NCBI GenBank assembly: GCA_017450065.1
Contig: JAFSYI010000010.1
Coordinates: 1-45,999 of the forward strand
Origin: Lachnospiraceae bacterium
Lineage (GTDB): Bacteria > Bacillota > Clostridia > Lachnospirales > Lachnospiraceae
Direction of reading: 5' to 3'
DNA length: 45,999 nt
Shown here: one piece after another, positions 1 through 7,085 of the stretch
Layout of the letters: the number at the start of each line of letters is the position of its first letter
How positions within the stretch are numbered: the stretch's first letter is position 1
Notes under the pieces: model-generated
What the model was told of the DNA's origin: nothing
What the model saw: only the letters and a program-made list of their open reading frames with translations
Database searches by the model: none
Program-made: the position numbers and the translations under genes

Positions 1-2
1 GA

Positions 3-830
3 AGACAAATAGCAGAATGTCAGATGGTATTTGGCGGGTTGCCATATTTTTTTAGCCTGTTGAATCCGGATGAGAGTCTGAATTGGAATATTGATGCATT
101 GATATTCAAGCCTCACGCTTTACTGCGTCATGAATCAAAGAAACTTCTGGAGGCAACGTTAAAAAAGTCGGCGGCATATAATACTATAATGGAATGCCTG
201 TCTTCCCATCTTTATGGTATGACAAAGGCGGAGTGCTTTGAAAGTCTGGATATATCTCAAGGAACGTTTTCCAGGGCTGTGGATGACCTTGTGAAATGCG
301 GATATGTGCATGAGAGCGTAGATAATTATTCGAAAGGGCATCCATTAAGACTGCAGCTTGTGGATCCGTTTCTGCTGTTTCATTATAAATTCCTGACCAA
401 TGGCATATCCGAAAAGACAAGATTTGAAAATTTTAAGAGCGACACCGGAAAGTATACGAATTGGCGTGGACATGCTTTTGAGATACTTTGCATGTATCAT
501 ATAGATAGCATTAAGAATGCTTTGGGTATATCGGGAGTACAAACTAACGAGTATGCATGGGTCAGCGAAAAAAATGAAGCTCAGATAGACTTGTGCATAG
601 AACGGGATGACGGGATAATAAACCTCTGTGAAGAAAAATATACTGATACTGCTTTTTCTGTCAGTCCGGACTATGAGAAAAATTTATTAAAAAAGAGAGA
701 TATTTATCGTAAAGAAACTAAAACTGATAAGGCACTTAAAATTGTAGTTATATCAGCTGAAGATATAGCAGGAAAAGCCAATACGGAACATATTACAAGA
801 GTCTTGACATTAGATGATTTGTTTATATAA
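3..830 (+). CDS. AAA-family ATPase, C-terminal part (DUF234-type), cut by window start
   Basis: The reading frame is open to the first base, so the N-terminal P-loop half lies outside the window. What is visible begins with RQIAEC and GGLPYFFSLL, the helical lid that follows the ATPase core. A winged-helix stretch follows (SLDISQGTFSRAVDDLVKCG), and then a C-terminal domain with QIDLCIERDDG and CEEKYTD, arranged like a PD-(D/E)xK nuclease fold. This order is that of the archaeal/bacterial AAA plus DUF234 family, common in Lachnospiraceae and archaea and of unknown cellular role; nuclease or toxin-like activity has been suggested for related families only by fold. An in-frame ATG at 24 is not the true start. 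The family call is good, the function is unknown. Confidence 0.75.
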   Translation, partial: RQIAECQMVFGGLPYFFSLLNPDESLNWNIDALIFKPHALLRHESKKLLEATLKKSAAYNTIMECLSSHLYGMTKAECFESLDISQGTFSRAVDDLVKCGYVHESVDNYSKGHPLRLQLVDPFLLFHYKFLTNGISEKTRFENFKSDTGKYTNWRGHAFEILCMYHIDSIKNALGISGVQTNEYAWVSEKNEAQIDLCIERDDGIINLCEEKYTDTAFSVSPDYEKNLLKKRDIYRKETKTDKALKIVVISAEDIAGKANTEHITRVLTLDDLFI

Positions 831-870
831 GGCAACCTTGTTAAGGAGGTGAGTACGGTCAGAAAGATAA

Positions 871-898
871 CTATAGTAAACGAAATAAATAAATTCGT
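871..898. repeat. Partial copy of the TATAGTAAACGAA palindromic repeat
   Basis: Bases 871-898 read CTATAGTAAACGAAATAAAT followed by AAATTCGT, nearly identical to the left hairpin of the element at 15272-15398. The second arm has decayed after TTCGT. It lies between the converging ends of the ATPase gene and the VanZ-like gene. Confidence 0.55.
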
Positions 899-914
899 CA
901 TTAACTTACGGTTT

Positions 915-1451
915 TCAGGTGCTGTTACGTGACATACGTGAAACGGCAAAGTATATCAATGCGCCGATCGCAAATCCCGTAGTATTAAGGAGGATGTCAT
1001 CTATATCTGAACAGTGGTCGGAAAACGGCAGCTGTGATATTTCGATGAGCAGCGAAAAAGCAGTTCCGGCAAGTAAGGTCTTCGGGAAATTATTTAATTT
1101 CTTAAAGCAGACAGGCCAAACTATCCCTACCGGAATGAACATGGTAATGTTTCCGACAATATTTACTTTCCATCCGTCGTATCTTTCCCAAATAAACGTA
1201 AAAGGTTTTATATTCGTCCAAAACGGAAAAATTCTGTTTTTGTCAAAGGTCAGAGTTCCTATGTGTCCGTCCACTTGATGAAGCGGGAAATAAACCATTC
1301 TGCATATAACAACAATGCATACATAAACCATGAGAAGTTTAAGTTCACGCTTTAAAGTGAATTTCTTATTAATGGTACAGACAATGATTCTGGATACTAT
1401 CCAAGCCAGGGTTATAAAGCAGATCATGTGCCAATATGTTATCGTGATCAT
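915..1451 (-). CDS. VanZ-like family membrane protein
   Basis: This is a protein of about 178 residues with four or so hydrophobic segments and the VanZ-family signature region: GNITMFIPVGIVWP, then SLLIEISQL and DIDDILLNTTGFAIGALIYF near the C-terminus. VanZ proteins are integral membrane proteins; one confers low-level teicoplanin resistance, but most members, including this one, have no known substrate. I chose the ATG at 1451 (protein MITITYW), preceded by an AGAAGAGAAAAAG purine stretch. An upstream in-frame ATG at 1499 would add 16 charged residues without a ribosome binding site. The gene stands alone, converging on the ATPase gene, with repeats on both sides. Confidence 0.8.
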   Translation of the reverse strand: MITITYWHMICFITLAWIVSRIIVCTINKKFTLKRELKLLMVYVCIVVICRMVYFPLHQVDGHIGTLTFDKNRIFPFWTNIKPFTFIWERYDGWKVNIVGNITMFIPVGIVWPVCFKKLNNFPKTLLAGTAFSLLIEISQLPFSDHCSDIDDILLNTTGFAIGALIYFAVSRMSRNST

Positions 1452-1511
1452 TTCTTTTTCTCTTCTGAATTCTAACGTGTCACACTTATGACTCCACACG
1501 GTGTATTATAT

Positions 1512-1760
1512 TATGATTTAGGGGTCAAAACTATACTTTTTTATGATTAACGGATTGTTCCGTGCTTCGCACTTATGTCATAAGGAATCCACCGCTTCGC
1601 GGGTCTACGCTCGGCTCCGGTCGCTGCAGAACACTCATCCCCCGGATGAGTTGCAACCCCTTATGACGAATACCCACAATCCTACCCACCATTCGCCCTA
1701 AAGGATTAGCTACGCGTCGCAAGCTTGTGGTGTTGACAGGCTTTTGACCCTTTAATCATA
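1512..1760. repeat. Palindromic repeat family A, long copy with cargo (MITE-like)
   Basis: This 351-base gene-free stretch is bounded by imperfect 19-bp inverted repeats. The left one, TATGATTTAGGGGTCAAAA (1512-1530), matches the reverse complement of 1742-1760 at 17 of 19 positions. The left end continues CTATACTTTTTT and the right end is preceded by GGTGTTGACAGGC. The same two ends, joined with no cargo and in the opposite orientation, occur at 15137-15195. The interior holds a second inverted repeat (1577-1667) and no reading frame. The structure fits a non-autonomous mobile element; a transposase partner is not in the window. Confidence 0.6.
1577..1667. repeat. Repeat family B, long copy
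   Basis: Inverted repeat GTCATAAGG (1577-1585) and CCTTATGAC (1659-1667), enclosing a CTCATCC-CCC-GGATGAG hairpin (1634-1650). A compact relative sharing AATCCACCG and the CTTATGA arms lies at 33774-33809. It is nested in the family A copy. Confidence 0.5.
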
Positions 1761-1802
1761 TTATGTATATTGTCATAAAACAATGGCAGGCAGGTGTAGA
1801 TC

Positions 1803-1991
1803 ATGAAGGATACTTATTTTACTAAATTCATGAATGAGCATGCATCCAATCTTTTTCTTCATGTGGAATGCAGGATTCCGGAGCAGAAGGAAGAGCTGCT
1901 TGCATATATCCGCAAGTTTATGGAGGACAGTGACGAAAAGAAACTAAGGCAGTACCGGAAGTATATCACACGGGCGTTTATAGGGAGGTAA
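1803..1991 (+). CDS. Hypothetical protein, 62 residues
   Basis: A short charged protein (MKDTYFTKFMNEHASN...) rich in Lys, Glu and Arg, predicted helical, with no signal peptide or membrane segment. GGCAGGTG nine or so bases upstream is a plausible ribosome binding site. I do not recognise a family. It lies just beyond the right end of a repeat and 120 bases before a ribbon-helix-helix gene, so it may belong to the same small accessory cassette. It could also be a fragment of a larger gene. Confidence 0.4.
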   Translation: MKDTYFTKFMNEHASNLFLHVECRIPEQKEELLAYIRKFMEDSDEKKLRQYRKYITRAFIGR

Positions 1992-2051
1992 TCATAACGT
2001 GTTCTATCTCAGTAAAACGTTCCAACCACTAAGGAGATTGACACATTACTA

Positions 2052-2095
2052 AAATATAGATACACTATAATAGTAAATATAGTGTATCTATATTT
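2052..2095. promoter_or_regulatory. Perfect 18-bp inverted repeat, candidate operator
   Basis: AAATATAGATACACTATA (2052-2069) is repeated as its exact reverse complement at 2078-2095 with an 8-base spacer. It ends 5 bases before the GGAGGT of the next gene, which encodes a ribbon-helix-helix protein. That placement is typical of autoregulatory operators, so repression by the downstream protein is the simplest reading. Confidence 0.65.
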
Positions 2096-2111
2096 GCGAA
2101 GGAGGTCATCT

Positions 2112-2519
2112 ATGGGAGCAACCTATACAGAAGCACAGAAAGAAGCAACGAAAAGATACGTAAATTCCACTGATCAGATCAGGGTTCGAACAGATAAGGG
2201 AAATCTTGATTTTATCAAAGAACATGCTAAGACTATGGGTGAAACCATGGGAGAATTTGTTAACAGGGCAATCATGGAGGCTATCTACCGTGATAGGGGA
2301 GAAATCCTTGTCGAGACGGTGTACAGCGATGAGTATGACATTTCAGGAAGACTTCTTTTATCCGATGATGATCACTACGAAATAGATTATATTGTAGGTG
2401 GTGTACGAAAGATTAAGAAATTGGATGAGCAGAAATATGTACCAAGCAGTTTTGTATCTGACTATGCGTGGATGTCTCTCGAGAACGAATATGAGAATGA
2501 ACTGTTAGGTGGTGAATGA
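2112..2519 (+). CDS. Ribbon-helix-helix (Arc-like) DNA-binding protein
   Basis: A 135-residue protein. Residues about 20-57 (TDQIRVRTDKGNLDFIKEHA, then a second helix FVNRAIMEAI) fit the beta-helix-helix pattern of MetJ/Arc regulators that act as antitoxins or plasmid and phage repressors. The C-terminal 75 residues are acidic and unrecognised. The start ATG at 2112 follows AAGGAGGTCATCT, an ideal ribosome binding site; in-frame codons upstream fall inside the palindrome and are rejected. No toxin partner follows: the next bases are a group II intron remnant, so a partner gene may have been lost. It is probably autoregulated through the 18-bp palindrome immediately upstream. Confidence 0.65.
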   Translation: MGATYTEAQKEATKRYVNSTDQIRVRTDKGNLDFIKEHAKTMGETMGEFVNRAIMEAIYRDRGEILVETVYSDEYDISGRLLLSDDDHYEIDYIVGGVRKIKKLDEQKYVPSSFVSDYAWMSLENEYENELLGGE

Positions 2520-2563
2520 AATGGCAATGTTTACTCTGATGCGTAAAAATGAGATTTTGTGAG

Positions 2564-2634
2564 GAGCCGTATGCGGGAAAGCCGCACGTACGGATCTGTG
2601 AGGGCGGGTATCGAAAGGTATCTGTCTACTCGAT
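2564..2634 (+). mobile_element. Group II intron 3' remnant (domains V and VI)
   Basis: Bases 2564-2596 (GAGCCGTATGCGGGAAA, then GCCGCACGTACGGATC) fit the highly conserved domain V hairpin: the AGC triad position, a GAAA loop and the CG bulge before TACGG. The next bases, with a GGGTATC-GAAA-GGTATCT helix, fit domain VI, and CTACTCGAT resembles an intron 3' end. No reverse transcriptase or domains I-IV are present, so this is a truncated intron tail. Domain V carries GATC where GTTC is usual, turning the G-U pair of the triad into G-A, which suggests it is inactive. Confidence 0.7.
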
Positions 2635-2955
2635 TGTATTTTTAAATGGATGCGCCCGAAGAAAAAATACCCATTAAATCAGAAAAGCAAAAGAATAGTA
2701 GGTAAAAATGCATGCGACTTTAAGTGAAAATACCTACTAAATCAGGGAAGCAAAAGAATAGTAGGTAAAAATAGATGCGACTTTAAGTGAAAATACCTAC
2801 TAAATCAGGGAAGCAGAAGAATAGTAGGTAAAAATAGATGTGATTTTAAGGGAAAATACCCACTAAATTGCAAAAGCAGAAGAATAGTAGGTAAAAATGG
2901 ATGCGCCCATAGGAAAAAATACCCACTATATCAGGAAAGACGGAATTTGGTAGGT
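2633..2955. repeat. 63-bp tandem hairpin array, four full units plus partial ends
   Basis: TAGTAGGTA starts at 2696, 2759, 2822 and 2885, an exact 63-base period. Each is matched 35 bases later by TACCTACTA or TACCCACTA (2731, 2794, 2857, 2920). A partial unit precedes (right arm TACCCATTA at 2668), directly abutting the intron 3' end, and a degenerate one follows near 2949. All six frames contain stops, so it is not coding. The third and fourth units pair without A-C mismatch only if the minus strand is folded, where the change becomes a G-U wobble. Confidence 0.8.
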
Positions 2956-3147
2956 AACTTCAAGTTTGTCGGGATGAACGATAGAGCGTTATCTCGAAAT
3001 ATAATGAACTAAGAAATCATAGGAATAGATGGTAGTTCAACCGAATTTCAATATATATACAATGGTCTTGATTTTCTTTCCCAATAAACTCTTTTTTCTG
3101 AAATGTATTATAATGGTTTAAGAACTTGAACCAAAGGAGGACGAAAG
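2956..3147. other. Non-coding spacer
   Basis: No convincing gene is visible. A TATAAT-like hexamer at 3109-3114 could be the -10 region for the arsR remnant that follows; no good -35 region is seen. Confidence 0.4.
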
Positions 3148-3272
3148 ATGCACACAAAAAAGAGTTTATGAAATTATCGGCAGACTTTAAGGAATGTCGC
3201 GACGTACTTGTAGCATTAGGTGATGAGAAACTTAGGAAGATTATCTTTCAGAATAAAACATTAAAATCGTAA
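3148..3272 (+). pseudogene. ArsR-family regulator remnant, frameshifted and truncated
   Basis: An ideal AAAGGAGGACGAAAG precedes the ATG at 3148, but that frame stops after seven codons (MHTKKSL). Adding one A to the A6 run at 3154-3159 continues the frame as EFMKLSADFKECRDVLVALG and then DEKLRKI, the N-terminal helix of ArsR-type winged-helix repressors. The frame stops at 3272, before the recognition helix. So there is both a slip in a homopolymer and loss of the DNA-binding half. A flavodoxin gene follows, a pairing often seen in clostridia. Confidence 0.55.
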
Positions 3273-3453
3273 TGCAGACCAAATTGAAAATGAAACCAAT
3301 GATCGGTGCAACAAAGCATTTATTCCACGGTAAAAGCTTTCTCTTCTTTTTACAAAATTCTTTAGTTGTGATATGATTTAGACGTCTTTGTCTTATAGCA
3401 CGGGGCAGATAAGAAACGTGCAAGGACAGTAGGGCTCATTACGGAGGGTCAGG

Positions 3454-3927
3454 ATGAGTAAAGTATTGGTAGTGTATTTTTCAGCAAGTAAAGGAAAGGT
3501 TACTGAGAAGCTGGCAAAGTATTTCGCAAATGAAATCTGTGCGGATCTGTTTGAAATAAAGCCTGTGGAACCATATTCGGAGGCGGATATTAAGTGGATG
3601 AATCCGCTGGCAAGATGTAATAAGGAGAAGATGGGGAATAAAGATGTTCCGGTGAAGGACTATATTGATGATATATCTCAGTATGATTATGTATTCATCG
3701 GATTTCCTATCTGGTATGGAGCAGCGCCCAACGTGGTTAATTCTTTTTGCCGGAGGTATGATTGGACCGGGATAAGCGTTAATGTGTTTGCTACATCCGG
3801 TGGAAGCGGAATAGGGAAGACTGCCGATAAGCTCCGGCCATATGTGCAAGGTGCTTCGGAAGTTAATGCCGAACTGTTTAAGAATCCGGCAGATATGCTC
3901 GTATGGGCGAAAGCTATAGGAATATAA
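3454..3927 (+). CDS. Flavodoxin family protein
   Basis: A 157-residue single-domain flavodoxin. The N-terminal strand and phosphate loop VLVVYFSASKGKVTEKLAK binds the FMN phosphate; residues about 73-91 (DYVFIGFPIWYGAAPNVV) carry the aromatic and glycine residues that pack on the isoalloxazine; VFATSGGSGIGKT (about 110-122) is the third binding loop. It would carry low-potential electrons in the cytoplasm; the partner is unknown. The GGAGGGTCAGG ribosome binding site is good. The neighbouring arsR and aldo/keto reductase genes, with which such flavodoxins often cluster, are both broken, so this is the surviving member of a decayed redox cassette. Confidence 0.88.
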   Translation: MSKVLVVYFSASKGKVTEKLAKYFANEICADLFEIKPVEPYSEADIKWMNPLARCNKEKMGNKDVPVKDYIDDISQYDYVFIGFPIWYGAAPNVVNSFCRRYDWTGISVNVFATSGGSGIGKTADKLRPYVQGASEVNAELFKNPADMLVWAKAIGI

Positions 3928-4001
3928 ATGAGCTGTGCTCCATAGATATGATGTATATGAAGTAAACGTTTGGAAAAAATGCGAATGCAAAAGGATATTT
4001 T

Positions 4002-4298
4002 ATGAACTTTAAACCGGAAAAAATTTGGATTCGGACTTATGCGGATGCCGCTGCCTGATCCGACGGACGAGGCTGCTGTTGATGTTGAACAGGTTTCAAA
4101 AATGGTAGATTTGTTCCTTGAAAGAGGCTTTACTTATTTTGACACGGCATGGATTATTCAGATTATCCGGAACTGTTGGAAGGCGGTTCAGGTAAGGCCG
4201 GCGACTGTGTCGCATGCGGACAGTGTGAGGGTGTCTGCCCCCGGCATCTGCCCATTATAGAGAATCTTAAGAAGGTTGCTTCGCGTTTTACAGACTAA
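4002..4298 (+). pseudogene. Aldo/keto reductase with C-terminal 4Fe-4S motif, internally deleted
   Basis: The N-terminus (MNFKPEK, then after a frameshift MRMPLPDPTDEAAVDVEQV and LERGFTYFDTAW) is the first beta strand and the catalytic-Asp region of aldo/keto reductases. About 20 bases later the frame changes and the text becomes KAGDCVACGQCEGVCPRH and IIENLKKVASRFTD, the C-terminal cysteine cluster of the ferredoxin-like AKR subfamily. The catalytic core of about 250 residues is missing. There is also a one-base frameshift at the AAAAAATTTGG stretch near 4018. No functional enzyme can be made. Confidence 0.75.
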
Positions 4299-4363
4299 GA
4301 GTAACGAACTCTTTTCCGTTAAAGAACAGAGGGTTATTCATAAAGATCATTTATGAAATTATC

Positions 4364-4392
4364 TTGACAATATATATTGCGCGAAATATAAT
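4364..4392 (+). promoter_or_regulatory. Consensus promoter with overlapping inverted-repeat operator
   Basis: TTGACA (4364-4369), a 17-base spacer and TATAAT (4387-4392): a perfect sigma-A promoter. An imperfect inverted repeat, ACAATATATATT (about 4367-4378) and AATATAATATTGT (about 4385-4397), lies across it. The downstream gene is a MarR regulator, so self-repression is likely. Confidence 0.8.
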
Positions 4393-4422
4393 ATTGTAAA
4401 ATACTATGCGGAGGTGCAGCTT

Positions 4423-4854
4423 ATGGCACAGGAATATGAACAGCTTTTACTGAGAAACCAGTTATGCTTTCCTATGTATGCGTGCGGCAGGAAGATCGTC
4501 GGGAGGTACACTCCTTACCTTAGTCCTCTTGGACTTACATATACACAGTACGTGGTACTTATGGTGCTGTGGGAATACGAAACGGTAAATGTCGGACAGC
4601 TTGGGAGCATTCTCCATCTTGATGCCGGTACCCTTACACCACTTTTGAAAAGACTGGAAAAGGCCGGATATGTAACAAGAAAAAGATCAACGGAAGACGA
4701 GCGGGTCACCATTATAAGCATTACACCGGAGGGTGAGGCACTTAAAGAAAAATGCAGGGATATTCCGATGAAGATCGCATCACAGGGATCTGCGCTCAAT
4801 GAAAAGGATGCAAAAGAACTGTACAGACTTCTGTATCTGTTCCTTGAAGGATAG
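4423..4854 (+). CDS. MarR/OhrR-family transcriptional regulator
   Basis: A 143-residue winged-helix regulator. The sequence runs YTPYLSPLGLTYTQYVVLMV, the LGSILHLDAGTLTPLLKRLE recognition-helix region and the beta wing RSTEDERV, all in MarR/OhrR positions. CFPMYACGRKI near the N-terminus places a cysteine (in QLCFPMYA) at about the position of the peroxide-sensing Cys of OhrR, which makes an organic-peroxide or redox sensor plausible but unproven. The ATG at 4423 follows GGAGGTGCAGCTT; the GTG at 4414 overlaps that site. Regulation is probably through the palindrome on its own promoter. No target gene (ohr) is adjacent. Confidence 0.85.
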   Translation: MAQEYEQLLLRNQLCFPMYACGRKIVGRYTPYLSPLGLTYTQYVVLMVLWEYETVNVGQLGSILHLDAGTLTPLLKRLEKAGYVTRKRSTEDERVTIISITPEGEALKEKCRDIPMKIASQGSALNEKDAKELYRLLYLFLEG

Positions 4855-4950
4855 ATCAACAGGAAAAGCCTATGAAAGATACATCAAACGAAGGATTACG
4901 CCGCCTGTGAGACCGAAAAGCTTAATATGGTCAACGAAATATAAAAAGTA

Positions 4951-4979
4951 CAAACGTAACATAACAAACGTTACGTTTG
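4951..4979. promoter_or_regulatory. 10-bp inverted repeat, candidate operator
   Basis: CAAACGTAAC (4951-4960) and GTTACGTTTG (4970-4979), perfect, with a 9-base spacer, 82 bases before the next start codon. It resembles a two-fold regulator site. No regulator can be assigned; it lacks a T-tract, so it is not a terminator. Confidence 0.5.
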
Positions 4980-5061
4980 ACATAGCAGGTGCAAAATGCT
5001 AAGATATACGGAAGATTGAGGGGAATGTCGGATAAAGGACTGCCTGACTTATAACTGTTTG

Positions 5062-7032
5062 ATGAGTGATAAATTTGACAGCATATTGAGAAAATTACAT
5101 ATTGAACATTGGAAAGCAGTGGCGGCGATATTGGTCATTTTTGATATATTCGCCGTTAATTTTGCTTATCTTTTTTCTCTCTGGATAAGGTTTGACTGCA
5201 GATTCAGGCTCATTCCGGATGAGTATATGATCCCGTACGTGAAATTTGCACCGATATATACGCTGCTGTGCATCATCGTATTTGCCTCGCAGAGGATGTA
5301 TAAGACCATACTGAGGTTCGCAAGCTACAGTGAGCTTATGAGGATAATCATAGCATCGGCCATATGCTTTGTCATACATACGGTTGGAATATCATTTTTC
5401 CACAGGATGCCGATGTCTTATTATATCTTCGGAGCGGTCATCCAGTTTGCGCTTGTTGCAGGTATCAGGTTTTCATACAGATTCTTTCTGCTTATGGATT
5501 TTAAGCCGGGATTTAAAACCGTTGAGAAGAATGTCAATGTCCTTCTGATAGGAGCGGGATCGGCGGGGCAGATGATACTGAGGGATGTAAGCCATTCCAA
5601 GGAGACTGCAGACACGATACGCTGTATAGTGGATGACGATCCCAATAAATGGGACCGGTATATAGACGGAGTACCCATCATCGGCGGCCGCGAGAAGATA
5701 ATGGAGGCTATAGATAAGTATTCCATTAAGAAGATATATGTCGCCCTGCCCAATTCCGAGGTATCGGCCAAGAGGGATATAATAAATATCTGTAAGGAAA
5801 CCGGCTGTGAACTTAAGAATCTTCCGGGCATGTATCAGCTTGTTAACGGTGAGGTGTCCGTAAGCTCGATGCGAAATGTCAGGATAGAGGATCTGCTGGG
5901 CCGGGAAGCCATTAAGGTTAACCTTGGAGAGATATTTAATTATCTTACGGGTAAAGTCATCCTGGTAACGGGCGGCGGTGGATCGATAGGTTCCGAGCTG
6001 TGCCGCCAGATAGCCGCACACAGTCCCAGACTGCTTATCATATTTGATATTTATGAGAACAGTGCCTATGAGATAGAGCAGGAATTAAGAACGGATTACC
6101 CGGGTCTTAACCTTATCGTTTTAATTGGTTCCGTAAGGGATTCAAGAAGGATCAATTCAATCTTCGAGACATATCATCCGCAGGTTGTTTACCACGCTGC
6201 CGCACATAAGCATGTTCCCCTTATGGAGGACAGCCCCTGCGAAGCCATTAAGAACAATGCGATAGGTACCTATAAGACAGCGCACGCCGCAATGCTGAAC
6301 GGATGCGAGAGGTTCGTGCTTATCTCAACGGATAAGGCTGTAAACCCGACCAATATCATGGGCGCAAGCAAGAGGCTGTGCGAGATGGTTATCCAGTCAT
6401 TCAATCAGCTTATAAAAGACGGGAAGGTTAACAGGATACCCAAGCTGTTCCAGCATGAGGTTGATTCGGAGGGCGTCAGGATATACAGGAAGATAGATAC
6501 CAACAAGATAAAGACTGAGTTCGTTGCCGTGAGATTCGGTAATGTGCTGGGGTCCAACGGTTCGGTGGTCCCGCTGTTCCAGAAACAGATAGCAAACGGG
6601 GGGCCTGTAACAGTCACACACCCGGATATCATACGTTATTTTATGACGATCCCCGAAGCCGTATCGCTGGTGCTGCAGGCCGGTACCTATGCTCACGGGG
6701 GAGAGATATTTATACTTGATATGGGTGAGCCGGTGAAGATAGATACGCTTGCAAGAAACCTTATCAAGCTGTCCGGATACAAGCCGGATATTGATATCAA
6801 GATAGTATATACAGGATTACGTCCAGGTGAGAAGCTGTATGAGGAGAAGCTTATGGCCGAAGAGGGTATGCAGACCACTCCCAATAAGATGATCCACATA
6901 GGCAAGCCCATTGAATTCGATCCTGAGAAGTTCATCGTAGATCTTCAGGAGCTTATGGCTCTGTGTTATGAGAATAATGACAGCATAGGAGAGTATGTAA
7001 GGAAGGTAGTGACCACATATCATCCGAGCTGA
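5062..7032 (+). CDS. Membrane nucleoside-diphosphate-sugar 4,6-dehydratase (EpsC/CapD/PglF type)
   Basis: A 656-residue protein with four N-terminal membrane helices (about residues 15-130), a Rossmann-like domain with GAGSAGQ at 164, then the catalytic short-chain dehydrogenase domain. There GGGGSIGSE (from 304) binds NAD and STDKAVNPTNIMGASKR (from 422) is the dehydratase active-site segment, with Lys in place of the usual SDR Tyr. Family members convert UDP-GlcNAc to a 4-keto-6-deoxy sugar at the membrane, the first step to bacillosamine, FucNAc or QuiNAc. The start ATG at 5062 has only a poor, distant AAAGGA. It stands apart from the window's other glycan genes but supplies precursors of the same kind. 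Confidence 0.9.
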   Translation: MSDKFDSILRKLHIEHWKAVAAILVIFDIFAVNFAYLFSLWIRFDCRFRLIPDEYMIPYVKFAPIYTLLCIIVFASQRMYKTILRFASYSELMRIIIASAICFVIHTVGISFFHRMPMSYYIFGAVIQFALVAGIRFSYRFFLLMDFKPGFKTVEKNVNVLLIGAGSAGQMILRDVSHSKETADTIRCIVDDDPNKWDRYIDGVPIIGGREKIMEAIDKYSIKKIYVALPNSEVSAKRDIINICKETGCELKNLPGMYQLVNGEVSVSSMRNVRIEDLLGREAIKVNLGEIFNYLTGKVILVTGGGGSIGSELCRQIAAHSPRLLIIFDIYENSAYEIEQELRTDYPGLNLIVLIGSVRDSRRINSIFETYHPQVVYHAAAHKHVPLMEDSPCEAIKNNAIGTYKTAHAAMLNGCERFVLISTDKAVNPTNIMGASKRLCEMVIQSFNQLIKDGKVNRIPKLFQHEVDSEGVRIYRKIDTNKIKTEFVAVRFGNVLGSNGSVVPLFQKQIANGGPVTVTHPDIIRYFMTIPEAVSLVLQAGTYAHGGEIFILDMGEPVKIDTLARNLIKLSGYKPDIDIKIVYTGLRPGEKLYEEKLMAEEGMQTTPNKMIHIGKPIEFDPEKFIVDLQELMALCYENNDSIGEYVRKVVTTYHPS

Positions 7033-7085
7033 TCACTGCGTTGAAAGTATGACAGTTGACAGGTATAAAGGAAAGCTTTCTTAAG

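Noticed and set aside
919-1278. Plus-strand open frame of 119 codons
   Set aside because: It is antisense to the VanZ-like gene, has no ribosome site, and the VanZ frame shows family motifs.
2696-2955. Possible CRISPR array
   Set aside because: The whole 63-base unit repeats, with no variable spacers, and no cas genes are near.
3241-3423. Minus-strand open frame of 60 codons
   Set aside because: It has no ribosome site or known motif and overlaps the end of the arsR remnant.
4799-5002. Plus-strand open frame starting inside the MarR gene
   Set aside because: It overlaps the MarR frame, has no ribosome site, and its composition is not protein-like.
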